The notes under the pieces were generated by a model. It saw nothing but the letters and a program-made list of their open reading frames with translations. It did not search any database and had not been told where the DNA came from. Shown here piece by piece: positions 10,625 through 23,299 of a DNA stretch of 64,000 bases; the first letter of the stretch is position 1, and every line of letters begins with the position of its first letter. Source of the DNA: Centrapalus pauciflorus (lineage: Eukaryota; Streptophyta; Magnoliopsida; Asterales; Asteraceae); the NCBI GenBank assembly GCA_020465985.1, contig JAANYP010002631.1, forward strand, positions 310,001 to 374,000. Reading direction: 5' to 3'. A program made the position numbers and the translations under genes.

Positions 10625-11291
10625 TGTTGGGAAATAGTCTAAGTAGTTCAAGCTGTTAGTTAGACTTCTCAAACTGTTAGTAGAATTTCTATGTAAATAC
10701 AAAGTTCATGTTGTTAGTTGAAGAATCTCGAGCTGCTAGTGTAAAAGTTCAAGCTGCCAGAGTAAATCAACTCAAGCTGCTCTGTTCAAGCTGTCAAGTG
10801 ATTCAAGCTGCTCAACAGTCTTACAAACAGAAAGTGCTGATATTCAGGAAAAGATATCTACACGAAGATTCCAGCATATCTACTATCAGAGAAGTCATAA
10901 TCCTTCAAGGAAACAAATCAAGAAGCAATATAAATACATAGAATAGGTCTTTCTATTGTATAGGAGTTTTTTTTTGCATATTCAAGATTGTAATTGCTTT
11001 TTGTTTGAGTTTTCATAAGCCTCTAAGGTTGTAAAACCCTAAGAACAGTTTGTGTTCTTCGTCTAATCAAACAGATTAGAGGTGATTGTAATCATTGAAG
11101 TCAGCAATACAAGCAATTTTGATTTACTTATTTATGTCTATCTGTTATGAGTTCTAAAAGCTTTTGTTAAAATAATTAAGTGTTATTCCGCAAACTTCTT
11201 AATTAAACTTTGATTCAAAGCAAGATTGTTGATTTATACTCTGATAAATTCAAATCAGTTAGTCTTGGTTATTTAATTTTAGATCCTGACA
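10625..11291 (+). repeat. 5' LTR of the Sirevirus-like element
   Basis: Begins TGTTGGGAAATAG and ends GATCCTGACA, matching 20711-21375 along its length. The first 200 bp hold about eight variants of TCAAGCTGTTAG. A TATA box (TATAAATA, 10929-10936) suggests transcription starts about 30 nt downstream. The 77-codon open frame inside it is upstream of that promoter and is probably not a gene. Confidence 0.95.
10929..10936 (+). promoter_or_regulatory. TATA box of the 5' LTR
   Basis: TATAAATA lies 305 bp into the LTR; the same box is at 21015-21022 in the 3' LTR. It is the only strong TATA motif in the LTR and would place the U3/R boundary near 10965. Confidence 0.6.
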
Positions 11292-11293
11292 AG

Positions 11294-11306
11294 TGGTATC
11301 AGAGCC
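11294..11306 (+). other. Primer-binding site, initiator tRNA-Met
   Basis: TGGTATCAGAGCC starts 2 nt after the LTR and is complementary to the 3' end of plant initiator tRNA-Met (GGCTCTGATACCA). It is the usual primer of Ty1/copia elements. Confidence 0.95.
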
Positions 11307-11367
11307 ACAAGTCGTTCTTTGTTTTTCAAAGTCGAAAGCTTTTTATTTAAACTTTTAATCTTTCGCA

Positions 11368-13668
11368 ATGGAATTTGATAATAGCAGCAGTGGATCTGGG
11401 CAAGGACTCAAAGTGCCTATGCTCAAGCCCACTGACTTTGAGATGTGGAAACTCAGGATTCAACAGCATATTCAATTCATTGATTATGCTATATGGGAAG
11501 CTGTTGAATTTCCTCATGTAGTTGATCCAGAACTTGATGATGAGGGAAAACCAGTCAAAACTCCTCCAAAAACTGAACTTGAAAGAAAGGCTAGAATGAA
11601 TGAAGTGAAAGCTCTTACAATTTTACAAATAACCATTCCTAATGCTTATCAACATTAGTTCAAAAAGTTTTATACTGCTCATTCTCTTTGGAATGCTTTA
11701 GAGAAAAGATTTGCTGGTAATGCCAGTACCAAGAAAAATCAAAAGGATCTTTTGAAACAGCAGTATGAGAACTTTTCTGGTGGCAAGAATGAAAACCTTA
11801 CTCAAATCTTTGACAGGTTCAACAAACTGATAAGTGAACTGGAAAGTGCAAAAGTCAGCCTGGATCAAGATGAGGTCAACAGAAAGTTTCTCAGATCTCT
11901 TGGAGAAGAATGGACAGTTTATGCTGCACAATGGAGAACAAAAGACACTCTTGATGAAATAGAACTGGATGATCTGTACAACAGTCTGAGAGTGTTTGAG
12001 ACTGAGATTGATACTAAAAAGAAATCTCTTTCTTATAATCACAATACTGCTCTTCTGTCATCTGAAAAAACTAATGGCAGTGATTCCTTTTCCGATGGTG
12101 ATGGCAACGCTACTGAAGCTCATTATGAGGCTTTTGTTGCCAATGATGGACTGTTTGCTCTAAATGCTGAAGATCTAGAACAGATTCATCCAGATGATCT
12201 TGAAGAGATGGATTTGAAGTGGCAACATGCACTGCTGACCATGAGGGCCAAAAGGTTTCTTAAAAGAACTGGCAGGACCAACTTTCAAGCTAGAACAGAG
12301 GGCAAACCAGCTTTTGATAATTCAAAAGTTGAGTGTTATAAATGTCATAAGCTTGGCCACTTTGCCAGAGAATGCAGATCTCAAAGTCAACAATCATCAA
12401 GGTCTCAGCAAACTAATTAGCCTTCATCATCACAAGCACTTGTCTCTCAAGAAGACAATGTGTTTGACTGGAGTGATCAGACAGAGGAAGAATTTCAAAA
12501 TCAAGCTCTGATGGCAGAAACATCAAATGTCTCCTCCACTGAACTACCATCTGAGGTAAATTCTAAACTCTGCTCTCAATCCTGCAAAAATATGGTTAAA
12601 AAGTACAGAGATCATAATGAGAGCATGTGCAAAACTCTAGCTAAGATGGAAGAAAGGAGATATGAATACATGCAAGCCATAGAAGATCTTGAAAAACAGA
12701 TCAATGACTACAAGGAGAATGAGATTCAAATGGGACATGATAGAACATATCATGAGTGGGAGAAAAAGGAGCTAACTAAGAAAATAGAATCCCTAAATAA
12801 AAAGGTAGAAGAGACTGAACAAAAGGTGTTTGAGGCTAATAAGAAACTAGAATCTGTCAATATAGATCTAGGTAATTTCAAATTGGCTAATCAAAAGCTG
12901 GAGCACCTAATGGAAGTCCAATTTAAAGATAGGGTAAAATCTCAAGTTCATCCCAAAGAAGGCATATGATACAGAGCTACTCCACCTCCATATAACAACA
13001 AATACATCCATCCAATGAGTGAAGTTGCTGACAGAGTTGTCAATGAACCATTAGATGAGTCTATGACTACTGTAGATCCTATCCTTGATAGCAGTCCTGA
13101 ATCTAAAGAAGATCAAATTCAAAATAGAGCCTGTGAGTGTACAGCAGTTGAGCAACAACACAAAACAATGAGTGCACCTATAGAAATTCAAGCCCCCAGT
13201 AAGAAAGGAAAAGAGAAGATAAGTGTATGCAATGCTGCTCCACAAGTTTCTGTACATTCTAACTGTAACACTGCATCTTCTTCAAAGAATAATAAAAGGG
13301 GTACAAATGTTCCAGTCTGTACATGCCAAAAGCATGGTGTTCAAAAGTTTCCCAAACAACAGCAGGTAAGGGGGAATCAGAGGAACAAGAACCAGAAATT
13401 GTCAAATAAAACTGGTTCTCCAAATCAAACTGTCAAAAGGTGTTTTCACTGTGGAAGGAAGAATCACTTGGCCAAGGATTGTTTTTATAAACCAGCTGTT
13501 GCAAAACAGACTGTGATTCATAAAAAGTCAAGTCATACTCATGAAAAAAATTCAAAGGTCAAACCTTCTGCTACATCAGTTCCAAAGAAAACAGTTGATC
13601 ACAGGTTTCAAAAGTTAATAAAAAACAGTCCACACACCAAAAACAAGTTTTGGCAAAACCTAAATTAA
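11368..13668 (+). pseudogene. Gag polyprotein with two zinc knuckles, four in-frame stops
   Basis: One reading frame from ATG 11368 is broken by TAG 11656, TAG 12418, TGA 12967 and TAA 13666. The capsid-like N-terminus includes FEMWKLRIQQHI and LRSLGEEWTVY. The first CCHC knuckle (CYKCHKLGHFAREC) is near 12335-12376. A coiled-coil segment (about 12590-12940) and a low-complexity stretch separate it from a second knuckle, CFHCGRKNHLAKDC, near 13441-13482. Two knuckles around a long coiled coil are usual in this copia group. Relatives have Gln or Arg at several of the stop positions, which fits C-to-T decay (CAG to TAG, CGA to TGA). Confidence 0.9.
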
Positions 13669-14024
13669 GTTTTAAACAAATATGGTGTGTCGAGGACAAA
13701 TCTTCAGATCAAACTGCTAATGCAAAAGATCAGACTGCTAAGTCAAAATCTGAGGCTGTTAGTGCAAATTCTGAAGCTGTTAGCACTACACACACAGGTC
13801 AAACTGCTAAGCATCAATCTGGAACTGTTAATGAATCATCTGAGACTGTTAGAAGAAAAGATGATCAAAATACCTGGATACCTCATATAATCACTAAATA
13901 CTCTCCAAAGACTCCATCAGTGGATCTCACTAAATATAAGAAGTCAAAAACAGTATTTAGTTATGTCAATGCACAAGGCCAACCCAAAACCAATTTGGTT
14001 TGGGTTTACTCCACTACTGACTAA
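13650..14024 (+). pseudogene. Gag C-terminal segment in a shifted frame
   Basis: After the second zinc knuckle the coding frame changes. This frame holds the repetitive run SEAVSANSEAVS, then ITKYSPKTPSVDLTKYKK and NLVWVYSTTD, ending at TAA 14022-14024. Its DNA repeats the CTGTTAG motif that fills the LTR. Pol starts in a third frame just downstream, after a sequence resembling a 3' splice site (branch-like CTGACTAAG, then TTTTATTTGTGCAG at 14027-14040). Confidence 0.7.
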
Positions 14025-14025
14025 G

Positions 14026-15378
14026 CTTTTATTTGTGCAGGGCAACCACATGTCACCTCATAAAACAAGATGGCATTTGGATAGTGGATGCTCTAGGCAC
14101 ATGACAGGCAATTCTGAGTGCTTGTCAAATTTCAAAGGCTTTGATGGAGGATTTGTTGCATTTGGAGGCAACTCCAAAGGAGGTAAGGTTACAGGTAAAG
14201 GTACTGTTAATGCAGGCAACATGATTTTCAATGATGTTTTGTATGTTGAACAGCTTAAGTATAATTTATTGAGTGTCTCTCAAATCTGTGACAAACAAAA
14301 TATTGTTCTGTTTACAGATTCTGAGTGCATTGTTCTTTCAAAGGATTTTAAAATTCCTGAAGATCTTGTTTTACTAAGAACACCAAGAAAGGACAATGTA
14401 TACTGTTTAGACACAGAACTTTTATTCAAATCAAGTACTTTAAGCTGTTTGATATCCAAAGCATCATCCAATGAGTCTGCTCTTTGGCATAGAAGGATGT
14501 GTCACATGAACTTCAAGTCCATGAATGTTTTAGTCAAAAAGAATCTGGTAAGAGGTTTACCACAAAAGGAGTTCATATGTGATGATCATTGTGTAGCATG
14601 TCTTAAAGGAAAGCAACACAAAACTTCTCATAAGGTCAAAGAAGTAAATTCAATCTCATCTGCTCTTCAGCTGATTCATATGGATCTCTTTGGTCCAACA
14701 TCTGTTTTGAGTTTGAATAAAAGGGCTTACTGTTTAGTTATTGTTGATGATTTCACCAGATTTACTTGGGTTTACTTTCTTAGGTCTAAAGATGAAACTG
14801 CTGAGCTAGTTAAATCATTTATTCTTAAGATAGAAAACCAATCCAACTCAAAAGTTAAGGTGATAAGGTCAGACAATGGGACTGAATTTAAAAATCATAT
14901 GCTAAACAGTTTTTGTGAGTCCAAAGGTATTGCTAGACAATATAGTGCACCAAGAACACCACAGCAAAATGGTGTAGCTGAAAGAAAGAACAGAACATTA
15001 ATTGAGGCTGTTAGAACAATGTTAGCTGATTCAAAACTGCCAATGACTTTCTGGGCAGAAGCTGTTAATACAGCATGTTATGTTCTAAACAGGGTTCAGG
15101 TTGTCCAATCTAAAGGGAAAACTCCTTATGAGTTATTCCATAATAGAATTCCCTTAATAGCCTTTTTCAAGTCCTTTGGCTGTCCATGTACCATTCTTCA
15201 CACTAAAACTCACTTAGGGAAGTTTGAAAGCAAGGCTGAAGAAGGATTCTTTGTAGGATACTCAAATCAAAGCAAAGCCTATAGAGTATATAACAGTGTG
15301 TCTAAAACCATTGAAGAAAGTGCAAATGTTGAATTTAATAAAAATACTGCACATGTCAAAGGCACTAGTCCTGATTGA
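14026..15378 (+). pseudogene. Protease and integrase of the Sirevirus-like element
   Basis: Protease keeps its catalytic motif in LDSGCSRHMTG (about 14080). The GAG-pre-integrase zinc block follows: ALWHRRMCHMNF and CVACLKGKQHK. The integrase core has its three acidic residues in IHMDLFGP, RSDNGTEF and NGVAERKNRT. The frame is open for about 450 residues and ends at TGA 15376-15378, directly in frame with the RT part. TGA replaces what is a sense codon in relatives, so the polyprotein was once continuous. Confidence 0.9.
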
Positions 15379-17477
15379 TTGTTTAATTTAGATTCACTAA
15401 CAAATTCTCTGAGCCTTGTTGAGTATAATGCAGAAGCTGATGCAAACCGGATTGAAGCGGTCAACACAAATTCTCATGCTGTCAATACAAATTCTCAAGC
15501 TGTTGGCACAAACTCTCAAGCTGTTACAGATTCAAATACTTGGGATGAATATACACCTATACCACTTCTGTCATGTGTCCCTCCAGGGGTTCTGAATGCT
15601 CAACATGACAAAAATCCAGACACTGAAGTGCCACTCCCAAGTCCTGAGAGAACAACTCCAACACAAAGGGAAACAGTCCCAGATTCAAGTCAAGCTGTTC
15701 CAGAAGCTGAACCATCCACTGGTCCTGATGGAGATGATACAAATCTTGGATCCTCTTTTCAGACAGAAAGAGAGCCTACACTCAGAGTTCACAAGTATCA
15801 TCCTCTCAGTCAAATAATGGGTGATCCACGTACACCTGTGGAAACAAGGAAAATGGTTCACAATGAGACTGCTGCTGCTGAACAAGCAGTTCCTGAATTC
15901 AGTCTAGCTGCTTTTGAACATGCCTATTTCATGTCTCAGCTAGAACCTAATAAGGCATCAGAAGCATTGAAAGATTCATCTTGGATTGAGGCAATGCAGG
16001 AAGAGCTGCTACATTTCAAGATTCAAAATGTCTGGACACTGGTTGATCTTCCTAAAGGAAAGAGAGCAATTGGTACAAGATGGGTGTTCAGAAACAAGAA
16101 AGATGAGAGAGGGATAGTCATCAAGAATAAAGCAAGACTAGTAGCACAAGGGTACACTCAAGAAGAAGGCATAGATTATGATGAGGTATTTTCTCCAGTG
16201 GCAAGAATTGAAGCCATCAGACTATTTTTGGCCTATGCAAGCTTCAAAGGTTTTAAAGTGTATCAAATGGATGTGAAATCTGCTTTTCTATATGGGACAA
16301 TTGAAGAGGAGGTCTATGTATGTCAGCCTCCTGGTTTTGAGGACTACAAGTATCCAGACAGAGTCTACAAGTTAGACAAGGCTCTCTATGGTCTCCATCA
16401 AGCCCCCAGAGCATGGTATGACACTCTGTCATCATACCTTCTACAGAATGGGTTCAAGAGAGGCACTCTGGACAAAACACTTTTCACAAAGTCCATCAAA
16501 GCTGAGATTCTGCTTGTACAAATCTATGTTGATGACATCATCTTTGGCTCAACAAATGATTGTTTGTGCAAAGAGTTTGAGACATTAATGCACAAAAAGT
16601 TTCAAATGAGTTCAATGGGAGAACTCACTTTCTTTCTAGGATTGCAGGTCAAGCAGAAGCCCACTGGTCTCTTCATAAGTCAATCAAAGTATGTTAAAGA
16701 CATACTGGAAAAGTTTGGGTACCAAGATACCAAAGCTGCAAGTACTCCTATGGATCCTCACAAGCAGCTTCATACAGACAAAGATGGAATAGATGTGGAT
16801 ATTCATTTATACAGATCTCTTATAGGATCACTTATGTATCTAACATCTTCTAGACCTGATATTATGTTTGCTGTCTGTGTCTGTGCAAGGTTTCAATGTT
16901 CACCAAAGGATTCCCATCTTGTTGCTGTTAAGAGAATCTTTAGATATCTAAAAGGCCAACCTCATTTAGGCCTCTGGGTATCCTAAAGACTCTCCTCTTA
17001 CATTAACAGCCTACTCTGACAGTGACTATGGAGGATGCAACATTGACAGAAAATCCACAACTGGTGGCTGTCAATACTTAGGAGCAAGACTGGTCTCTTG
17101 GCAATGCAAAAAGCAAAAAACTGTTTCCACATTCCACCTCATCCACTGAAGCAGAATATGTAGCAGCTGCAAGCTGTTGCTCCCAGGTAATGTGGATTCA
17201 AAATCAATTGAGAGACTATGGTATGAACTTCTTATCCACTCCTATTTACATTGACAATTCAAGTGCAATCAGCATTGTGCAAAATCCAGTGAAATTCCCA
17301 AAAACCAAGCATATAGAAATCAGATTTCACTTTATAAGGGATTGTAATGAGAAGAAATTAATCCAAGTTACCAAAATACATACTGATGATCAGTTAGCTG
17401 ATCTATTTACAAAACCTTTTGATGTGGGAAGGTTCACTTTCCTGGTATCAAATATTGGTATGGTAAACATGGATTAA
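15379..17477 (+). pseudogene. Reverse transcriptase and RNase H, frameshifted
   Basis: RT is open from 15379 to 16986 with RWVFRNKKDE, VYQMDVKSAFLYG, ALYGLHQAPRAWYD and the intact catalytic IYVDDIIFGS. A single extra G near 16978 shifts the frame at GLW, after which RNase H resumes (LTAYSDSDYGGC). A second disruption falls near 17135 before TEAEYVAAA. The RNase H tail ends LADLFTKPFDVGRF with its stop at 17475-17477. RT catalysis would be intact only in the first piece. Confidence 0.9.
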
Positions 17478-17513
17478 TTTGTTTTCATTATTATCTACTT
17501 CATATGCTTATTT

Positions 17514-17522
17514 AAGGGGGAG
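17514..17522 (+). other. Extra polypurine tract after pol
   Basis: AAGGGGGAG lies 37 nt after the pol stop and 3.2 kb before the 3' LTR. Sireviruses are known to carry additional purine tracts here. It is followed by two more copies of the TCAAGCTGCTAG motif (17560-17610). Confidence 0.55.
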
Positions 17523-17816
17523 TCACTGTTTCATTAAAAGATGCTTAATTTCTAACTAACAGCTTGAGTATTTTCTCAAGCTGCTAGTTCATTTTCTCGG
17601 ACTGTTAGTTCTTTCACTTGATCTGTCAAAGTGTGCAGGGTAATTAGGTAATTTCTTAAATGTGTGCGCGGGACCCAACCTTTTCAAAACCTTTAAAGGT
17701 CCCAGTTTCGTTCAGTTGTAACTACCAGTTACATAATCTCATACCACGGCCTTCTTTTCTCTCTGAACGATTCACACACTCTTCTTTGAAACCCTAAAAT
17801 CTCCGTTTAATCTTCC

Positions 17817-20609
17817 ATGGAGTTTGTCAAGGAACACAACTGCCTACCCTACTCTCTAAAGCACTCTGAACTTCAACCGTTCCATGACATGATGGACTTT
17901 CTTAGACACTCCCATATCCATCATGCCCTCAATATCAATCCCACCATATACATCTCTCATATTGAGCAATTCTGGAACCGTGCTTCTGTACAAACCATCA
18001 ATGGCGTTCCTTCTCTAATATCCAAAATTGATGGCACTCCCATCACAGTAACTGAGGAATCCATTCGACATCATCTGCATCTTCAAGATGCCTCAGGTAT
18101 AACAGACCTATCCCTTAATGCGTTACATACTGGTCTTTCTGATATTGGATATAGGTCCTGCTGATTCTTTTACTTTCTTTAAAGCACACTTTTCACCTAA
18201 ATGGAAATATCTTGTGCATATTATTCAGCAGTGTATTAGCCCTAAAAGAACTGGTTGGTCAGAATTTTCCTCAAATATTGCCACTGCCTTAGTGTGCTTT
18301 TCAACAGGCCAACAGTTCAATTTTTCAAATATGATTTTTCAGGGGATGTTAAGGCATCATTCCCTAAAGAATGGGAAATTTTTGATGTATTGATGTATCC
18401 TAGGTTTTTGGCAGAGATAATTGCAAAAACTTGCACAACTTTTCATATACATAAGAGGATACATGTTTCCCATAGGCACTCACTATCTTCTATTAAAAGG
18501 TTTTAAAGCCAAGTGCCAATTTTTTGAGTATAGATGCTCCATTGCCTTCTGCAATGATGAACATCATTCCAAGAAACAGAGGAGAGGGTCCTGATCAGGC
18601 TCAGCCTAACACTACTGCTTCACCCCAGGACCCCAACCCACTCCTCATGATACACAAATGCCTTCTGTTCCTATTGTTCAGCCAATATCCCCACTCAAAT
18701 ATCTATATAAAAGGAAAAGAGGACCAGGAGCTCCTTCCTCCTCAGTCCTCATACAAGAGCCAAATAACCCTGTGCAGGAGGATACTTCTGCACAGAATAT
18801 CCAAAGGGCACCCATTGAGGAAACTCCCATCCTCAATCAGGAGGTGAACATCTCACAAGAGATTGTTCATATGGGTTCTGTGGCTGACACTACTGATGCT
18901 TCTACACAAGAGGCACAGGACAGTGCCAACATTACTAAGACCACACCCATGGCAACAGAAGGTGTGCAAACACCATCTGGAAGTCCCCAGTACCAAGAAC
19001 AGAGGGGCCCAAAGGTTTTCACTTCTGGAATTCATGCCAGTGACTGATCACAAGCACCAACTTCGTTTGCTGATCTTGAGGCTAGTCTGCAACTTATGTT
19101 ATTAACAGATCCTAAGCTGCAACCTGTTGTAGCAATGTTGGAATACCAAAAGTTCATCATTGTTGCACAGGAAGCACAACTTACTGCACTAAGACAGACA
19201 GAAGCTGCTCAGAATCAACGAATGGATTATCTTCATAAAGGGTTCACCCTCTGTGGAAATAAAATCATACAATTAGAGCGCATGATTCGAACCCAATTGG
19301 CAACGGTTGTAGGTCCTTCTGATCAAACCAATGCTTCCAAAAAGGGGGAGAATCAGGAGATCCAACTCCCTGAATCAGTCCAAGCAGCTCCAACAGAATC
19401 AGTCCAACCAGCTCCAACAGTTCAAGATTCTAGGCTAGCAGTCCCAACAGCTTCTCAAGCTGTTAGCCTAGAAACTCAAGCTGCCTCTACAAGACCAACT
19501 GGAGTTGTAATAAGAGAAACAAGTCAGGCTCCTAGCAGTTCAGTCCAAGTAACATCTTCTCCTACAAAAGATAAGGGCAAGGGTATTCTTATTGAGTCTC
19601 CAAAGCACAAATTTTCTACCAGAGAAGCCCAGATTGCTTTTGATGCTGAGATTGCCAGAAAATTAGCAGAAGAACAAGATCAAGAGTTAGACCAGCAAAC
19701 CCAGAGCCCAATGGAAGATGATGAAACCTTAGGTGATTACCTGAGAGGGTTTGTGGTCAAGCAAGGGGAAAAGAAGAGGAAGATGCCAACAGGGCATTCT
19801 AAGGCTGAGCATAGAAGATTTCTTATTAATTTTGCCTTTGCAGCAGGTATCCCAAAGAAAATGGCTCAGTCCATGAGCACAGAGAGACTACAAGATATCC
19901 ATGACAAAGAGATGGACAAACGAAAGAAAGCCAAATTCTCCCAAGAAGTCCAAAGATCCCAAGAACCAGTTCAAGCTGGTACAAGTGATGTTCAAACTGC
20001 TACCAGTGCCCCTACTCCTTCTGTTCAAGCTGCTGCTTCTATTCCTGAATCAGAGCCAATGTCACAAGCAAAGCTGGATCAGGTTAAGAAGGTGTTGTTT
20101 GAGTAACAACTGCAAAAGGTGATGGAGATAGAGAAATTGATAAACCAGCATGACTTTACAAAACCTCCTATTAATTATTGGTATGCTAAGTCAATGGACA
20201 ACATTGACTTAAGATTTCAGTTTGTAGTAAGAAGGGAATCTGGTCCAGAAGAAGAGTATAACAGCATCATGCATATGGCTCAAAGGATGACCAGAGATGA
20301 GCTTACAAGAATGCACAATGTTGGGTCTGTAACACAAGTAAGATCGGCTCTACCACAAGTAAAGCAAGGAAAGATATAGAGGATGCAAATGCAAAGGGAA
20401 TGAAGATCAAGCAAGTTGATCTGTTTGTCAAATCAAAGACTTACAGAATAAAATTTACAGATGGATCTGGTATGTTCTTCAATTTTGAATTCTATGATCT
20501 ACCAAAAGCTATGTTACTTCAGATGAGATATGTTAAGTTATCTTGTGATAGAGAAGATATGAAGAAAGAGTTTTTGAAGGCTGTAAATCAGAAACTTGCA
20601 CAGTTGTAA
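17817..20609 (+). pseudogene. Third ORF (env-position ORF) of the Sirevirus-like element
   Basis: It starts at ATG 17817 and continues to TAA 20607-20609 with several breaks. Blocks seen: IEQFWNRASVQTINGVP, a frameshift near 18150, FTFFKAHFSPKWKYLVHIIQ, SEFSSNIATALVCFSTGQ, FLMYPRFLAEI. Next come a Pro/Gln/Ser-rich part (18658-19047) and a 336-codon frame (19096-20106) with DKGKGILIESPKH and ARKLAEEQDQELD. The last two pieces (20119-20379, 20400-20609) include MTRDELTRMHNVG. The order is familiar from Asteraceae copia elements. The position is where Sireviruses carry an env-like ORF, but I see no convincing signal peptide or fusion segment, so the role is unknown. Confidence 0.75.
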
Positions 20610-20710
20610 GATTTTGAAAGCCTTGGTTTGTAAATAACTGTTTACTTGTTTATTTCCTTATTTGTATAGAACTTAAAGTCTTGTGTAAAGAATTTAAGTT
20701 ATGGGGAGAT

Positions 20711-21375
20711 TGTTGGGAAATAGTCTAAGTAGTTCAAGCTGTTAGTTAGACTTCTCAAACTGTTAGTAGAATTTCTATGTAAGTACAAAGTTCATGCTGT
20801 TAGTTGAAGAATCTCGAGCTGCTAGTGTAAAAGTTCAAGCTGCCAGAGTAAATCAACTCAAGCTGCTCTGTTCAAGCTGTCAAGTGATTCAAGCTGCTCA
20901 ACAATTTTACAAACAGAAAGTGCTGATATTCAGGAAAAGATATCTACATGAAGATTCCAGCATATCTACTATCAGAGAAGTCATAATCCTTCAAGGAAAC
21001 AAATCAAGAAGCAATATAAATACATAGAATAGGTCTTTCTATTATATAGGAGTTTTTCTGCATATTCAAGATTGTAATTGCTTTTTGTTTAAGTTTTCAT
21101 AAGCCTCTAAGGTTGTAAAACCCTAAGAACAGTTTGTGTTCTTCGTCTAATCAAACAGATTAGAGGTGATTGTAATCATTGAAGTCAGCAATACAAGCAA
21201 TTTTGATTTACTTATTTGTGTCTATCTGTTATGAGATCTAAAAGCCTTTGTTAAAATAATTAAGTGTTATTCCGCAAACTTCTTAATTAAACTTTGATTC
21301 AAAGCAAGATTATTGATTTATACTCTAATAAATTCAAATCAGTTATTCTTGGTTAATTAATTTCAGATCCCGACA
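20711..21375 (+). repeat. 3' LTR of the Sirevirus-like element
   Basis: Starts TGTTGGGAAATAG straight after the purine-rich ATGGGGAGAT and ends GATCCCGACA. It matches 10625-11291 except for about 16 substitutions and a T-run length change. Differences are mostly C/T and G/A transitions. Confidence 0.95.
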
Positions 21376-22491
<1,116 letters not shown>

Positions 22492-23299
22492 AGGTTCAAT
22501 GGAAAACCAATATGCATCGGAAAACTTTGGAAAACCAAATGGCATCACAAAGTCATTAAGGGTAATTTTGAAAAAGTATAATGTATTTATTTGTTAAAAA
22601 AAATTCAAAATTTAAACGAATAAAAAATCCTTTAAATCAAGCACCAGGCGAGACAATTCCAAATTTAAAATTCCTTAATTCAAAATTCAAATTTCCACAC
22701 TACCAAAATAATTTCCACTTTCCAAATTTTCAAACACCAAATTCCAAATTTCCAAAACAATTTCTAAATTCCAAAACTATCTCCTTCCTCCATGGATTCC
22801 AGACGACGTTGCCACCACACGAACAAAGCCAAAGCCGATTCCAGATGGCGGCGCCAACACACAAGTCCACCATATACCGTGGTGCACGGAACGAAGTGGT
22901 GCACAGATCTGTTTTGATGGTCGGCCACTGTTCTCAGCGGCGATGCGCGGATCAAAATGGTGGTGGTCGTCCATGTGTTACTGTGGTCGGAGGCCAGTAG
23001 TCAACCATGCATCGTCATTCGGAGGTCGTTTCTGATGCATCGTTCTAGACGATGGCCAAAGCCAAAGCCGGTACAGACGGCAGCAGCGCCGCCACACGAC
23101 GCCACCATACATCGTGATGCACGGATCTAAGTGGTGCACGAATCCATTGTGATGGTCGCAGTAGGTGATGCAGGAAGAGCTGCTAACAAATAGTTAAGGC
23201 CTGGAAGTCGGCTACCCAAAACCCAACACAACATCCAAGTCATACCGTTAGTCTTGAATCTAATATCTTCAACGATGAGGAAGTCTGAAAGCTTCCAAC

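Larger units (their letters stand above)
10625..21375 (+). mobile_element. Full-length Sirevirus-like Ty1/copia retrotransposon (10.75 kb)
   Basis: Two LTRs (667 and 665 bp) bound an initiator-tRNA-Met primer site, Gag with two zinc knuckles, protease-integrase-RT-RNase H in copia order, a purine tract after pol, a long third ORF and a second purine tract. This layout matches Sireviruses. About 16 substitutions separate the LTRs by eye. Several stops and frameshifts make it non-autonomous. The 5 bp outside each LTR (GAAGA left, AATAA right) do not match, so either a flank was lost or the LTRs come from two insertions. Confidence 0.9.

Noticed and set aside
10708..10941. 77-codon ORF conserved in both LTRs (also 20794-21027)
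   Set aside because: LTR copies are identical by descent, the frame lies upstream of the LTR TATA box, and no protein motif is visible.
22581..23000. 139-codon frame in GC-richer DNA
   Set aside because: No recognisable domain. The region is inside a TIR element and its codon pattern is not convincing.
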